Shown here: positions 42,841-51,885 of the stretch, piece after piece
How positions within the stretch are numbered: the stretch's first letter is position 1
How the letters are laid out: each line of letters opens with the position of its first letter
Source: a virus
Direction: 5' to 3' (one strand)
Virus record (IMG/VR): IMGVR_UViG_3300034198_013268
Coordinates: 1-64,000 of that record
Length of the DNA stretch: 64,000 nt
Notes under the pieces: model-generated
Seen by the model: only the letters and a program-made list of their open reading frames with translations
The model's database searches: none
Told to the model about the DNA's origin: nothing
Translations under genes and position numbers: made by a program

Positions 42841-45171
42841 TTATTCTGCCCAGTTTGACAATAAGTTGGTAGTTGCATCAATCGCGGCATTGCTCATCTG
42901 AGATACTCCAAGAATTTTGATTCCGTCTTCTGTGACGAGAGACTTAATGGAGTGGTATCTTGCCACTTCTTCTAGACACGACTTTGCTTCAAATAGGTTC
43001 TGTATGTCAATCGGGAAAAGAAAAGCATCTAAATCCTGAGTTTCAAATTGAAACCCCGACTTGACGTGAAGGTCAGCAGACTCAGAAATAGAAACATAAA
43101 TCTCTGATTTTCTACCATGTAGTTTTTTGGGCGACATAGGCGGCATGCGGTTATTTTTGTATTTTTCAAACGGGTCATCGGGTGGTTCACCGCCACTGCC
43201 GCCAGCGGCCGCCATTGGACGTGGTTTTTCCACAAACGAGGCCGGAAGTCTTTGCGGAACACGCTCAGGAACTGGCCTTGACGGTGCTGGAGCTGGTGTA
43301 CTAGGACGAGACGGCACAGGGCGCGGGATTGGTGTTTTCTCTGGCACTTTCTCCGGAACCTCAATTGGCTCATCTGTCTTAGGCATGCGAGGAGCAATTT
43401 TTCTTGGAGCAGGAAGATTGTCGAGACCAGTGGGTCCTGTAACAAAACCGTCACTATCTCCGTCGTATTTTGCTGGTTCCACTCGTACGGCGGCTCTAGC
43501 ACCACCAATTGTTTGTCTTGCTTGTCGAGGTAGCGCTTTCTCTAAGGCGTCCAGGGCACTAACTACCGCGTTAGATGCTTCATTTCCATACCAGTCAATG
43601 TTAGGGATAGCAAAGCCATCACTAAGAAGCTCTACAGTGAATCCGTGATGAAAGCCTATTTCATTAGCCGCCTCAAATGACTCAATATCATCAGATTTAA
43701 TAAACATATGGATTCCAGGGTTTTCAGACTTAAAATCATTCCAGGAAGCCATTGGCGTTGAAATGCCGCATGAGCCGCCGCATTCTCCACCACAAGCACA
43801 GTCCGACTTTTGCCCACCACATGCGCCGCCACAGCCACATGAACCATGGCTTTCTTCGTGCTCTTCGTGGTGGGAGTCATTTATTGGCATGTATACAACT
43901 TCAGCCCTAACTGGAGTTGCTGCCCCAAACATAAAATCAACACCATTGGGAGTGTGATAGCTGCCGCGAAGTGTTTCCGTGTGCCCATCTCTGGTTAAAT
44001 CAAATACAACAATATTTTCTTCAGCGCTTCTGATTACTATTTCTCCACCAAAATGAATGCTGATATTTTTAGCAAGAGCACCCATTCTGCCCGCTATAGG
44101 GTTTTGCCCCACTTCACCAGGACTATAAATAATTTCGTCAGTTTTTTTAAAGATTCTTCTGCCCATACCCCAAAAAAACTTTTCTTCTTCGTTGTCGGGA
44201 AATTCTTTAGCATTGCTGTATTTTTTTAAAAGGTTTCTTCCTTTTTGTGCCAGCTTTGCTGCATCTTGAGCGTTTTTGGGTACTGGCTCTCCCCATGCTG
44301 CGGCAGATAGCGCCAGTCTTGTCGGTTTGCCATCGTCGCCAACCATTGGTCCTGATGGGTTTGTAAAAAACCGAGTCAGGAACGAACCCTTGCGACGCAT
44401 TTTCTCAGGGGTGTTTGCAGGCCCCTTTACGCCTGGCTTAAGATTTGCTCCCTCAGTTCGTTTAAAATACTTTCTTCCGGCTGCCGTGAGGCCGCCATCT
44501 GGGTCCTTGAGTGGTTCGTCGGCGCTCTTTTGGCTGCCGTCAATAGGAATGCAATTAGGAACCATCTTGCCATCTTTGCCTGGCTTCATGCCCAACTGTT
44601 CGTAGCCGGGCCAGCATGGTCCAGAATCTGCAGCTTTCTGCTCGTCAGATTTGATTGATAGCGTGGCTGTTAGTTGATTTGCTCCATGCAGAACTGGAGA
44701 AACTTCGTATAGCTCAACTTCTTTAAGGAGATTGGCTTGTTGACTTGAGTCAAAAACGGCATCAAGTGTTTTGTACCCAATTGACCACTCTTGCTCTTCC
44801 CCAAAGAAAGCAACGTTTGCAAAAGCTTCGCGCCCTTTCTCGGCAGCAAGGTTAAATTGTACTCTTGCAAAAAGTCCGCCAACGCGCTTTTCTCTCATTT
44901 TTGCTGGAAGACGAGGGTCGTTTGGACCAACCTCGTATATCTCAAGAACTTTACCAATTGGCTCATTCCAGTTATGTCCCCAGACAACGCGAGGCTTACG
45001 GCGCTTAAGCGATGAACTAAAGCATCCAGGCAAACAAATGTCACCAACGCTGTCTTTGTTTCCCAATGCTGCCACAAAACATTCAACTAAACCCTGGGCT
45101 TGATTTACGTTTACTTGGCCAGGGATGGACTTGTACAGAGTTTCAGTAAAGTTTGATGTCTGAAATGACAT
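42841..45171 (-). CDS. Prohead protease (S78 type) fused to further head domains
   Basis: The product is 776 residues, with AAAGGT upstream. Residues 1-170 are an HK97-type prohead protease: His66 in VVWGHNWNEPIGK, Ser130 in EWSIGYKT and Glu156 in ELYEVSPVLHGAN. A short GPCWPGYEQLG...NCIP region follows. Residues about 225-330 contain KMRRKGSFLTRFFTNPSGP and LALSAAAWGEPVP, a DUF6321-like domain. Near 437-475 is a His/Cys-rich stretch (SHHEEHEESHGSCGCGG, CACGGECGGSCG) that probably binds metal. An Asp-rich DGDSDGFVTGPTG and a long Pro-rich linker lead to a helical C terminus. It should cleave capsid, scaffold and perhaps the giant proteins. Confidence 0.88.
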   Translation of the reverse strand: MSFQTSNFTETLYKSIPGQVNVNQAQGLVECFVAALGNKDSVGDICLPGCFSSSLKRRKPRVVWGHNWNEPIGKVLEIYEVGPNDPRLPAKMREKRVGGLFARVQFNLAAEKGREAFANVAFFGEEQEWSIGYKTLDAVFDSSQQANLLKEVELYEVSPVLHGANQLTATLSIKSDEQKAADSGPCWPGYEQLGMKPGKDGKMVPNCIPIDGSQKSADEPLKDPDGGLTAAGRKYFKRTEGANLKPGVKGPANTPEKMRRKGSFLTRFFTNPSGPMVGDDGKPTRLALSAAAWGEPVPKNAQDAAKLAQKGRNLLKKYSNAKEFPDNEEEKFFWGMGRRIFKKTDEIIYSPGEVGQNPIAGRMGALAKNISIHFGGEIVIRSAEENIVVFDLTRDGHTETLRGSYHTPNGVDFMFGAATPVRAEVVYMPINDSHHEEHEESHGSCGCGGACGGQKSDCACGGECGGSCGISTPMASWNDFKSENPGIHMFIKSDDIESFEAANEIGFHHGFTVELLSDGFAIPNIDWYGNEASNAVVSALDALEKALPRQARQTIGGARAAVRVEPAKYDGDSDGFVTGPTGLDNLPAPRKIAPRMPKTDEPIEVPEKVPEKTPIPRPVPSRPSTPAPAPSRPVPERVPQRLPASFVEKPRPMAAAGGSGGEPPDDPFEKYKNNRMPPMSPKKLHGRKSEIYVSISESADLHVKSGFQFETQDLDAFLFPIDIQNLFEAKSCLEEVARYHSIKSLVTEDGIKILGVSQMSNAAIDATTNLLSNWAE

Positions 45172-45277
45172 GCGTCTACCTTTCGAGCGAACTCTTTTAA
45201 TGATAAACCGTCAGAACCCTCTTCAGGTATAACAATTTAAAGGTATTAGTGCCTTTTAGTAAACTGTAGGACTTTTA
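45172..45277. other. Short gap between protease and portal genes
   Basis: These 106 bases hold only the ribosome binding site of the protease gene. No gene, hairpin or convincing promoter is seen. Confidence 0.4.
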
Positions 45278-47551
45278 TTAATCTACGCTAAAACGAAGTT
45301 TACAGCGGCAGTTCATAGCCAGGTGAGGCGGAGCTAACGGGTCGCCAGGAAAACGAAGTTCTCCATCATCGAACGTAAATGCACCAGATACAGGAATACT
45401 CTTTCCTTCAAGAAGTCTATGCTCCCCACGTACTTTTGCGTCTTTACGAGTTGCCCATGTTTTAGACGATGCTCCCACTTGTTTTGCGCCAAAGTAAAGG
45501 CCGGCGTTATATGAGCTTTGACCTTCGTGTTCCGCCATTACTCTTTTCTTTTTGGAAAGAAGATTGATAAAAATTGCCGCAAGAGCAGCTTTCAGCATCC
45601 CAATCTTGTCTTCTTCGCTAGACAGCGCAGAAGAAATTAATATTGCCGAAGCAACCTCATTGCGGGTTGTGTCGTTTGCTTTGCGTGTTCGCTCTATTTG
45701 AGCATCAAGAAATTCTTTAACTTCTTCTTCGTCCATCTCTATTGGCATAGATGTCTGCTGATTAACCAAACCAGAAGCGTCCTTAACTATCCCTGAATAC
45801 ACAGGACGAAGGTCTTCTTCTATTTGCTTATTCCAAACATTGATATCAAAAATAGAATCAACTTCAAGATTTCCGGCTTCTATAGCTTTGCGAGATTTTG
45901 CTCCACTGGCTTTTTCCATAACAACGCGTTGCTGTCTTTCAAAAAAACGCTCTAGGTTTCTATCGAGTATTTCTGTCCAGCTATCGGCACTTTGGTCTGC
46001 TTTTGTTTCCCACTCCGATATTTGTGACCATTCTGCAGTTTTGGTACTCATACCGCCCTGGTCTGCTGAAAGGGCACTAGGAGACCCCTGAGGCATGTTT
46101 GCTGCAACACTTTGCTGTTGTGTGGCCTGTTCTGCCATTAAAGCTGCGGTCATTCCTTCCGCTGGAGATGCTTGTCCTGTGGCGTCAATCATTTGAGGCA
46201 CGGCTGGAGGCTGCTCTCCCGGTGGCGGCACTGCACCTTCGGGTCCTGCTGGCATTGCTCCGGCAGCTGCTACGCCAGGCATTCCTGGTTGCGGTGGGGG
46301 CTGTGCAGTTGAATCAAATTTCTTATCCGTATAACCAATTGGAGTCAAGTTAGGGTTGGCTAACATTGCTTGCATTAAATCAGAATCAATATGCTTACGA
46401 CCTGTTTGCATTCTGTATTCATTGCCGCTAATTAAACCGTTTTGGAATTCATCAAGCAAATAGCGTTCGCGCTCCTGCTTGTACAAAATGAGGATAGGGA
46501 CTTCAGATGTGTCAAAGTCAATGTAGTACTCGTCGTCCAACTCATCAAGGGCACGACCAATCAATTCCATGTGGGGAAGCATTGTTTCGTTCCAGAAGAC
46601 GCGATGTTCTTCTGCGGCGTTTGAGAATGTTCGTCCTGAAGCATTGCCGATTACTGATTCTGGGACACCAAACGAAGCAAGGATTTCTTCTTTTGTAATC
46701 TGGCGCATTTGGATGTAATTTGCGTCGCGAGGGCTAGCACCGGTATCTACGTAATCAACGCCTTCATCTGAAGAAACAACAGTAATTGAACCAGCACGGT
46801 TTACGTTTCCTCTAAACCTGGCGCGAAGTTCATCCTTATCATCGTCATCAATTTCACCGCGAACAACAATCATTCCACCCGGACGACCATCATTTAAAAG
46901 GAAGTTGCGGTTGTATGTCTTGGATAAGTTTTCAATTTCTATTGCTATTCCAGCAGACTCCAAGGGGGTCAGGGAGAGGTAGGGGTCAAGGGGGTGAGGC
47001 TTGCGAACCCAAATAACGTCTTCCGGTTTTAGGTATATTTTTGTCCCATTGCGCATATCGACCTCAAAGCCGGATACAAATGTTTTTGGGTCAGGGATGG
47101 GTGCCGTATGTTGGGGCGGTAGAAGCTGCAACGCAATAATAGAGCCATCTCGGCCTCGCACTTTCTCTATGAATGCTCCACGGGAAGACATGAGTAACTG
47201 GGAAGATAGTCGATAACGGAATATGAATGAGTTCTCAGCCATATTGGCTTTGGAGTTCAAAATGTCAAGGATTTTATTGTCCTTATTATCTTTGACAATT
47301 TTTCCGTGGGGGGAGTTGTCGGCACGCAAGATAGCTGGAAGACGACTCTGGTTGCCAGCAATAGCATCGATGCATCGGTTTACCCATGTGACCTTTGCCA
47401 TTCCCTCTCTGTAGGCGCGTTCTATGTCCCAAGAATCTTTGTACGGGCGTCCAACCATGCCTGTATTGAAGGCAACAGGCGCACCAGGCGTCATGATAGA
47501 TTTAGCTTCCGAGTTACCTAAAGACTTATTGCTACTTGAGTTCCATGCCAT
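45278..47551 (-). CDS. Portal protein fused to MuF-like domain
   Basis: The product is 757 residues. Residues about 40-430 match HK97-family portals: WVNRCIDAIAGNQSRLPA, LLPPQHTAPIPD, EDVIWVRKPHPLDPY, LTPLESAGIAIEIENLSKTYN and ILASFGVPESVIGNASGRTFSNAAEEHRVFW. A Pro/Gly/Ala-rich linker (about 425-500) follows. The C-terminal 100 residues are a Mu gpF-like domain: TWATRKDAKVRGEHRLLEGK, RFPGDPLAPPHLAMNCRC. The dodecameric portal forms the packaging and exit channel; MuF domains are virion proteins carried in small number. In many phages portal and MuF are separate genes, so this is a fusion. Confidence 0.9.
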   Translation of the reverse strand: MAWNSSSNKSLGNSEAKSIMTPGAPVAFNTGMVGRPYKDSWDIERAYREGMAKVTWVNRCIDAIAGNQSRLPAILRADNSPHGKIVKDNKDNKILDILNSKANMAENSFIFRYRLSSQLLMSSRGAFIEKVRGRDGSIIALQLLPPQHTAPIPDPKTFVSGFEVDMRNGTKIYLKPEDVIWVRKPHPLDPYLSLTPLESAGIAIEIENLSKTYNRNFLLNDGRPGGMIVVRGEIDDDDKDELRARFRGNVNRAGSITVVSSDEGVDYVDTGASPRDANYIQMRQITKEEILASFGVPESVIGNASGRTFSNAAEEHRVFWNETMLPHMELIGRALDELDDEYYIDFDTSEVPILILYKQERERYLLDEFQNGLISGNEYRMQTGRKHIDSDLMQAMLANPNLTPIGYTDKKFDSTAQPPPQPGMPGVAAAGAMPAGPEGAVPPPGEQPPAVPQMIDATGQASPAEGMTAALMAEQATQQQSVAANMPQGSPSALSADQGGMSTKTAEWSQISEWETKADQSADSWTEILDRNLERFFERQQRVVMEKASGAKSRKAIEAGNLEVDSIFDINVWNKQIEEDLRPVYSGIVKDASGLVNQQTSMPIEMDEEEVKEFLDAQIERTRKANDTTRNEVASAILISSALSSEEDKIGMLKAALAAIFINLLSKKKRVMAEHEGQSSYNAGLYFGAKQVGASSKTWATRKDAKVRGEHRLLEGKSIPVSGAFTFDDGELRFPGDPLAPPHLAMNCRCKLRFSVD

Positions 47552-47561
47552 ATTTATTTAC

Positions 47562-47729
47562 TTATTCCAGTCCTAGGAGGAGCCCAACTATGCCACAGGC
47601 GATTCCTGCAGATATAAAGCCAACAGACACGTCAATTAAAAACGCGCCGATAGATGTCATAATTATAAATGACCCTATGAGTATATTGGCGCTTGTAGCG
47701 CGGGTTAGTCGTTTGAGGACGTTTTTCAC
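47562..47729 (-). CDS. 55-residue two-helix membrane protein upstream of portal
   Basis: GTG at 47729 opens a frame of 55 residues, MKNVLKRLTRATSAN then two hydrophobic helices (ILIGSFIIMTSIGAFLI and FISAGIACGIVGLLLG). The basic start and hairpin topology are those of a small inner-membrane protein. It ends 10 bases before the portal ATG and is first behind the minus-strand promoter at 47765-47793. An overlapping frame on the same strand (47632-47817) lacks this coherent pattern. A holin is possible from shape, though position in a head operon is unusual for one. Confidence 0.55.
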   Translation of the reverse strand: MKNVLKRLTRATSANILIGSFIIMTSIGAFLIDVSVGFISAGIACGIVGLLLGLE

Positions 47730-47764
47730 CGGTGTACCCTGTTTTCCGAATGATTATGTATGGT

Positions 47765-47793
47765 TTAATACTAGTAGGAAAAATGCTGAACAA
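47765..47793 (-). promoter_or_regulatory. Promoter of the minus-strand head operon
   Basis: On the minus strand TTGTTC and TATTAA are spaced by 17 bases, 36 bases before the GTG at 47729. It is the only good candidate at the head of the 39-kb head operon and is divergent from large terminase. Confidence 0.55.
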
Positions 47794-47802
47794 TAGGATG
47801 AT

Positions 47803-49107
47803 ATGACAAATTGGCAAGAAGTTTTAGAGTACCTAGAACCCAAGAAACCGTCTTTCTGTCCAGAAGAAGCGTCACTAACCCAAAAAGTTTTTTTGAGGAC
47901 TTACTCAATGGAAGCTCTTTTTGGCGGAGCGGCTGGTGGTGGAAAAAGTTCCGCGCTACTGATGGCTGCCCTTCAGTATGTAGATATCCCAGGATATTCA
48001 GCTATTTTATTTCGTCGTACGTATGCCGACTTGGCTCTTCCTGGAGCTTTGATGGACCGTTTTAGGTCTTGGATTTCTAATTATGACGATGTTCATTGGA
48101 ACGCTAATAGCTATGTAGCTACGTTTCCATCGGGGGCCAGAATTTCGTTTGGTTACCTAAACAATACAAATGACTACCTTCGTTATAAGGGTTCGGAATT
48201 TCAATTTATAGGCATGGACGAGGTCACCGAAATTAGAGAAGCCGACTATAGATATCTCTTCTCCCGACTACGCCGGCCAAGCACAGGTGAGCTCTCTAAG
48301 GTTCCGTTGCGTATGCGCGCCGCCTCAAACCCTGCTCCCAATTGGGTTAGACAAAGATTTATTGTTGAAGGCGATACCGCTGGTCGTATATTTGTGCCTT
48401 CAATGCTTACTGACAACCCGGGAATTGATGCCGAGTCTTACAGACAGTCTCTCTCTGCCCTGGACCCCATAGAACGCCGCAGACTAGAGATGGGAGACTG
48501 GTGGGCTACCAGTCTTGGTACACTCTTTGATAGAACCTCGTTCGTCATAGTCGACCATACCGAAGTGCCGCATGTCACATCAGCCGCAAGAGCAGTTCGT
48601 TTCTGGGACCTTGCCGCCACGGAACCATCTCACTCAAACCCGAACCCTGACTGGACAGTTGGGACACTGATGTTATTTGACCAAGGGATAGCTTACGTCC
48701 TGGACATTAAACGAGCCAGGGTAAAAAACGAGAAAGTAGAACAGCTGGTTGCTCAAACCGCTATTGAGGATGGTCATGCTGTCTCAATTAGAATGGAGCA
48801 AGAACCCGGTTCTTCCGGTAAAGCACTGGTTGACCAATACGCAAGGTACGTTGTACCTGGGTATGACCTGATTGGAATACGACCAACCGGAGACAAAGTG
48901 ACTCGAGCCAGACCTTTTGCTGCAGCCGCAGCCAATGGAAACGTACGGCTCGTTAGGGGTCCTTGGCTTTCTGACTGGCTCGATGAATTCTCTTCTTTTC
49001 CTGAAGCGGGAGACCATGACGACCAAGTTGACTCCGCCGTGGGAGCTTTTACACATTTAGCAGGTTTGGGGTTGCCACAACGACGACCAACCCATATACT
49101 CATCTAG
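47803..49107 (+). CDS. terL: Terminase large subunit
   Basis: The product is 434 residues. Walker A GGAAGGGKSS at 41-50 and Walker B FIGMDE near 136-141 form the ATPase that drives DNA packaging. Arg-rich ILFRRTYADLALPG and MRAASNPAPNWVRQRF are typical of the family. The nuclease half has FWDLAATEPSHSNPNPDW (first Asp) and DHDDQVDSAVGAF near the end (last acidic site). Ribosome binding site AGGATG. It docks on the portal, which is encoded divergently. No small terminase gene is recognised in the window. Confidence 0.93.
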   Translation: MTNWQEVLEYLEPKKPSFCPEEASLTQKVFLRTYSMEALFGGAAGGGKSSALLMAALQYVDIPGYSAILFRRTYADLALPGALMDRFRSWISNYDDVHWNANSYVATFPSGARISFGYLNNTNDYLRYKGSEFQFIGMDEVTEIREADYRYLFSRLRRPSTGELSKVPLRMRAASNPAPNWVRQRFIVEGDTAGRIFVPSMLTDNPGIDAESYRQSLSALDPIERRRLEMGDWWATSLGTLFDRTSFVIVDHTEVPHVTSAARAVRFWDLAATEPSHSNPNPDWTVGTLMLFDQGIAYVLDIKRARVKNEKVEQLVAQTAIEDGHAVSIRMEQEPGSSGKALVDQYARYVVPGYDLIGIRPTGDKVTRARPFAAAAANGNVRLVRGPWLSDWLDEFSSFPEAGDHDDQVDSAVGAFTHLAGLGLPQRRPTHILI

Positions 49108-49135
49108 GTAAACCTACTACCTACCTAGGAGACTC

Positions 49136-49666
49136 ATGAAAAATGAGGACACCCCTAATAGCAATGCGCTATTAGAAAACTGGCAAAATGCCGTTGATAC
49201 CGTCAATCAAGCAATTATCCAAATGGATTCGCTATTTAAAGAGATAGCCGATACTCAAGCTATTGAAGAAGTATGCATTCGCATGTCTGACCTGCACTCA
49301 ATAAAAGCATCAATCGCAATGGTGTATGACACCGGCGCAAAATTTACAACAGATGCTATGGGCAACCTCGGTGAAGTCAATCTTCCTAATGGAGTAAAGA
49401 TTGAAAAGAAAACTGGTGCTGACCGTAAGACATGGCAGCACGTAGATTTGGCCAAAAATATTGCTAGTCGATTGAGCGACATGTCGGTAGATATGGAAAC
49501 TGGCGAAGTAATAATGAGTCCTCAAGAAATGGTTGTTAAACTTCTTGAGTATTGCGCTCCTTCCTATTGGCGCGTAAAAGAACTTGCAAAGATTGGCATT
49601 AGCGCGGACCGCTTTTGCGAAGTATCAGAACCTAAAACAAACATAATTATCCGAAAGGCTAAATAA
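49136..49666 (+). CDS. Hypothetical protein of the recombination cassette
   Basis: The product is 176 residues, with ribosome binding site CTAGGAG. It is mostly helical: LLENWQNAVDTVNQAI, then GVKIEKKTGADRKTWQHVDLAKNI, QEMVVKLLEYCAPSYWRVKELAKIG. No named domain. It sits one base before the Rad52-like gene; phages often have a small partner there. A DNA-binding or recombination helper role is plausible. Confidence 0.6.
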   Translation: MKNEDTPNSNALLENWQNAVDTVNQAIIQMDSLFKEIADTQAIEEVCIRMSDLHSIKASIAMVYDTGAKFTTDAMGNLGEVNLPNGVKIEKKTGADRKTWQHVDLAKNIASRLSDMSVDMETGEVIMSPQEMVVKLLEYCAPSYWRVKELAKIGISADRFCEVSEPKTNIIIRKAK

Positions 49667-49667
49667 C

Positions 49668-50339
49668 ATGAGCAACCTATATAACGAATTATCTAATCCG
49701 TTTCCACCCGAGATGGAACGTGAATTACGTAAAGGCGGTACCGCTCTTACCTATATTCCAGTAAGCGAAGTAATCACCCGTCTTAACAAGGTTCTCGGCG
49801 TTGAAAATTGGTCATTTGAAATTGTTTCATGCAATCGTGATTCCATTGACCCTGATTACATTGTTGCCCATGCGCGCATTACGTGGTGGACAGGAGAGCC
49901 TTCGGGGGTGGTCATTCGTGACGGCTTCGGAGGTCAAAAGATTAAGCGCACCAAAGCAGGAGACATTGTAGACCTTGGTGACGAGATGAAAGGTGCCGTA
50001 TCTGATGCTCTCAAAAAAGCCGCTCAAACATTTGGAGTAGCTCTTTACCTTGCGCGCTCAGAAGAAGCCATGTATGCAGAAGTCGAACAAGACACAGTAG
50101 CAACCCCTCCTACGCCTGCTATAAAAGTAGACTCCGAAATAGAGGGTATCTGGGAAGCTTTTATGAGTTTTACAAAGAAATTTAGTCCAGAACAAAAATC
50201 AAAATTGCGCGACATGTGGAGCGAATATAGCGACGGAGCACCAATTCCAAAGCTCAACACCGTAACTATTGAAGAAGCAGAATTCTTGCATGCTAGTGCT
50301 GTAGAAATCTCACTGGCAGAAAACTTCAAAAATGAGTGA
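49668..50339 (+). CDS. Rad52/22-like single-strand annealing protein
   Basis: The product is 223 residues. The N-terminal 130 match the Rad52/Sak fold: FPPEMERELRKGG, LTYIPVSEVITRLNKVLGVENW, YIVAHARITWW, VIRDGFGGQK and DEMKGAVSDALKKAAQTFGVALYL. It should anneal complementary ssDNA during phage recombination, together with SSB and the nuclease that follows. The C-terminal third is acidic and helical. The next gene starts eight bases inside its end. Confidence 0.85.
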   Translation: MSNLYNELSNPFPPEMERELRKGGTALTYIPVSEVITRLNKVLGVENWSFEIVSCNRDSIDPDYIVAHARITWWTGEPSGVVIRDGFGGQKIKRTKAGDIVDLGDEMKGAVSDALKKAAQTFGVALYLARSEEAMYAEVEQDTVATPPTPAIKVDSEIEGIWEAFMSFTKKFSPEQKSKLRDMWSEYSDGAPIPKLNTVTIEEAEFLHASAVEISLAENFKNE

Positions 50340-51102
50340 GCCCGGCCAGCTCCCAGAGTACTTATCAGCGTCATCTATTGGCACTTTCCAACAATGCCCA
50401 TTGAAGTACAAGCTTTCACGTATTGACCAAATATCAGAACCTCCAACAATGCAGACGCTAATGGGCAACTTTGTCCATGAGGTCTTGGAAGAGATGTATT
50501 CAAACTTTGAGCCCGATGAACGCACTATTCAATTAGCTCGTACTATCTGTACGACAATGTGGGAATCAGGGAACTGGGCAGAACGTGTTACACCTTATCT
50601 TGGGCGTACCACAATGAATGAACTTCGATGGATGTGCTGGTGGTGCATTGAAAACCTTTTTGGAATGGAAGACCCTAAAATAGTAACTCCATCTGGAGTT
50701 GAGTGTGAAGTCAACGGTGAATTAAATGGCGTTAACATAAAAGGCTTTATTGACCGCTGGAGCGTAGAAAACGGTATTGCAAAAATAACCGACTACAAAA
50801 CTGGTAAAACACCCAGCAAGCGATACATGGACGGTAAGTTTTTTCAGCTTACCCTTTATGCCGCAATGCTCGCTAAAGATGAAGAATTTAGTTCATTTAA
50901 CCTAGAGCTTCTTTATCTAAAAGATGGAGTACGCCTAGAGGGATATGCCTCTCCTGAGGATATAAATGAAGTAATAACTGTTGTCACAAACGTAAAGGAA
51001 CAAATAAATAAATCTTATGACAATAACGACTGGACAGCAATACCAAGCAAATTATGCGACTGGTGCATATACAAAAAAACAATCTGTACGCATTGGAACT
51101 GA
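50332..51102 (+). CDS. Cas4/RecB-like PD-(D/E)XK exonuclease with Fe-S cluster
   Basis: The product is 256 residues. SASSIGTFQQCPLKYKL opens the fold with Cys22; GNFVHEVLE gives the conserved His49; GFIDRWSV and ITDYKTGK form the catalytic Asp and D-x-K strands; QLTLYAAML follows. Three C-terminal Cys (242, 245, 252 in CDWCIYKKTICTHW) complete a 4Fe-4S site as in AddB and Cas4. Expected role: resection of DNA ends to feed the annealing protein. There is no CRISPR locus nearby, so a Cas adaptation role is unlikely. Confidence 0.87.
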   Translation: MSEPGQLPEYLSASSIGTFQQCPLKYKLSRIDQISEPPTMQTLMGNFVHEVLEEMYSNFEPDERTIQLARTICTTMWESGNWAERVTPYLGRTTMNELRWMCWWCIENLFGMEDPKIVTPSGVECEVNGELNGVNIKGFIDRWSVENGIAKITDYKTGKTPSKRYMDGKFFQLTLYAAMLAKDEEFSSFNLELLYLKDGVRLEGYASPEDINEVITVVTNVKEQINKSYDNNDWTAIPSKLCDWCIYKKTICTHWN

Positions 51103-51103
51103 A

Positions 51104-51583
51104 ATGAATGACGAGACATTTGCTCGTATTGTTGCTGAAGAAGTAAAAAACAAAGCTACGCCTAGTCAGCGTGAATACCTAGAGCAACCGCAAAACCGCG
51201 ATAGGTGGAGACGTGCTCTTATCGCTCTTGTGTCAAACCTTCAACAACAAATAGACGACATAGAAGCTGACGAAAAAGAAGATATAGCAAGATACACGGC
51301 TATGGGTCGCTCCGGCCTGGCTCTTTTGTCAGAAACAACATCTTCTTACTCTGAGCGCAAAAACAAGATTGAACGTTTTAAATTTTATGTTAGTTCAAGG
51401 CTTGACAAAGTGATGGAAATGTCTGAAACGTCAGATTTTATTTCACGGACCGAATTATTTGAAAAAGCAATCCGCGAGCACAAATACCTTATGGAACAAA
51501 ACGATATGGAAGTAACCCCTGCAGATGAGGCACTTTGGGCAACGCTTGACGGTCGTTGGGAGTTCGATGACATTACTATGTAG
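51104..51583 (+). CDS. Hypothetical helical protein
   Basis: ATG at 51104 comes just after the nuclease stop; a longer reading lies inside that gene. The product is 159 residues, strongly helical and charged, with coiled-coil character (NLQQQIDDIEADEKED, SSYSERKNKIERFKFYV). No domain. It probably belongs to the recombination transcript. Confidence 0.6.
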   Translation: MNDETFARIVAEEVKNKATPSQREYLEQPQNRDRWRRALIALVSNLQQQIDDIEADEKEDIARYTAMGRSGLALLSETTSSYSERKNKIERFKFYVSSRLDKVMEMSETSDFISRTELFEKAIREHKYLMEQNDMEVTPADEALWATLDGRWEFDDITM

Positions 51584-51585
51584 TT

Positions 51586-51885
51586 ATGCGTCATAGGTCT
51601 AGTAAAAAAGAAGCTGAATACAGACTAAGAAGACCATTGGTGGCTCGCCTACTAAAAGAGCGTCCGCTCTGCGAGGCCTGCCCTATATTTGCAAAGCATG
51701 ACGAGCGCGGAGTCTACGGAAGAAGACAAAGCGTAGATATTCATGAATTAAAAAGGCGCTCTCAAGGCGGTTCTATTTTAGATGAAGATAATCTTATGGC
51801 TGTTTGCAGGCCATGTCATACAAGAATTGGAAATTATCCACAGCTTGCTTTTGACTTGGGTTTGTCAAGACATGGATACGAATGA
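51586..51885 (+). CDS. HNH endonuclease
   Basis: The product is 99 residues. Zinc-binding CEACPIF and CRPCHTRI flank DIHELKRRSQGGSILDEDNL, which holds the HNH core (His of DIHE, Asn of EDN and final His of PCH). The basic start (RHRSSKKEAEYRLRR) suits DNA binding. Small HNH proteins near terminase genes often help packaging or act as free-standing homing nucleases; there is no flanking intron here. Confidence 0.85.
   Translation: MRHRSSKKEAEYRLRRPLVARLLKERPLCEACPIFAKHDERGVYGRRQSVDIHELKRRSQGGSILDEDNLMAVCRPCHTRIGNYPQLAFDLGLSRHGYE

Noticed and set aside
47536-47796. Plus-strand frame before terL
   Set aside because: Antisense to the portal start and to the small membrane gene; no ribosome binding site.
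47632-47817. Minus-strand frame overlapping the small membrane gene upstream of portal
   Set aside because: It overlaps the promoter and the terL start, and its product has no coherent helix pattern, unlike the frame at 47562-47729.
50332-51102. Cas4-like gene as sign of a CRISPR adaptation module
   Set aside because: No cas1, cas2 or repeat array in the window; the Rad52-like neighbour points to phage recombination.
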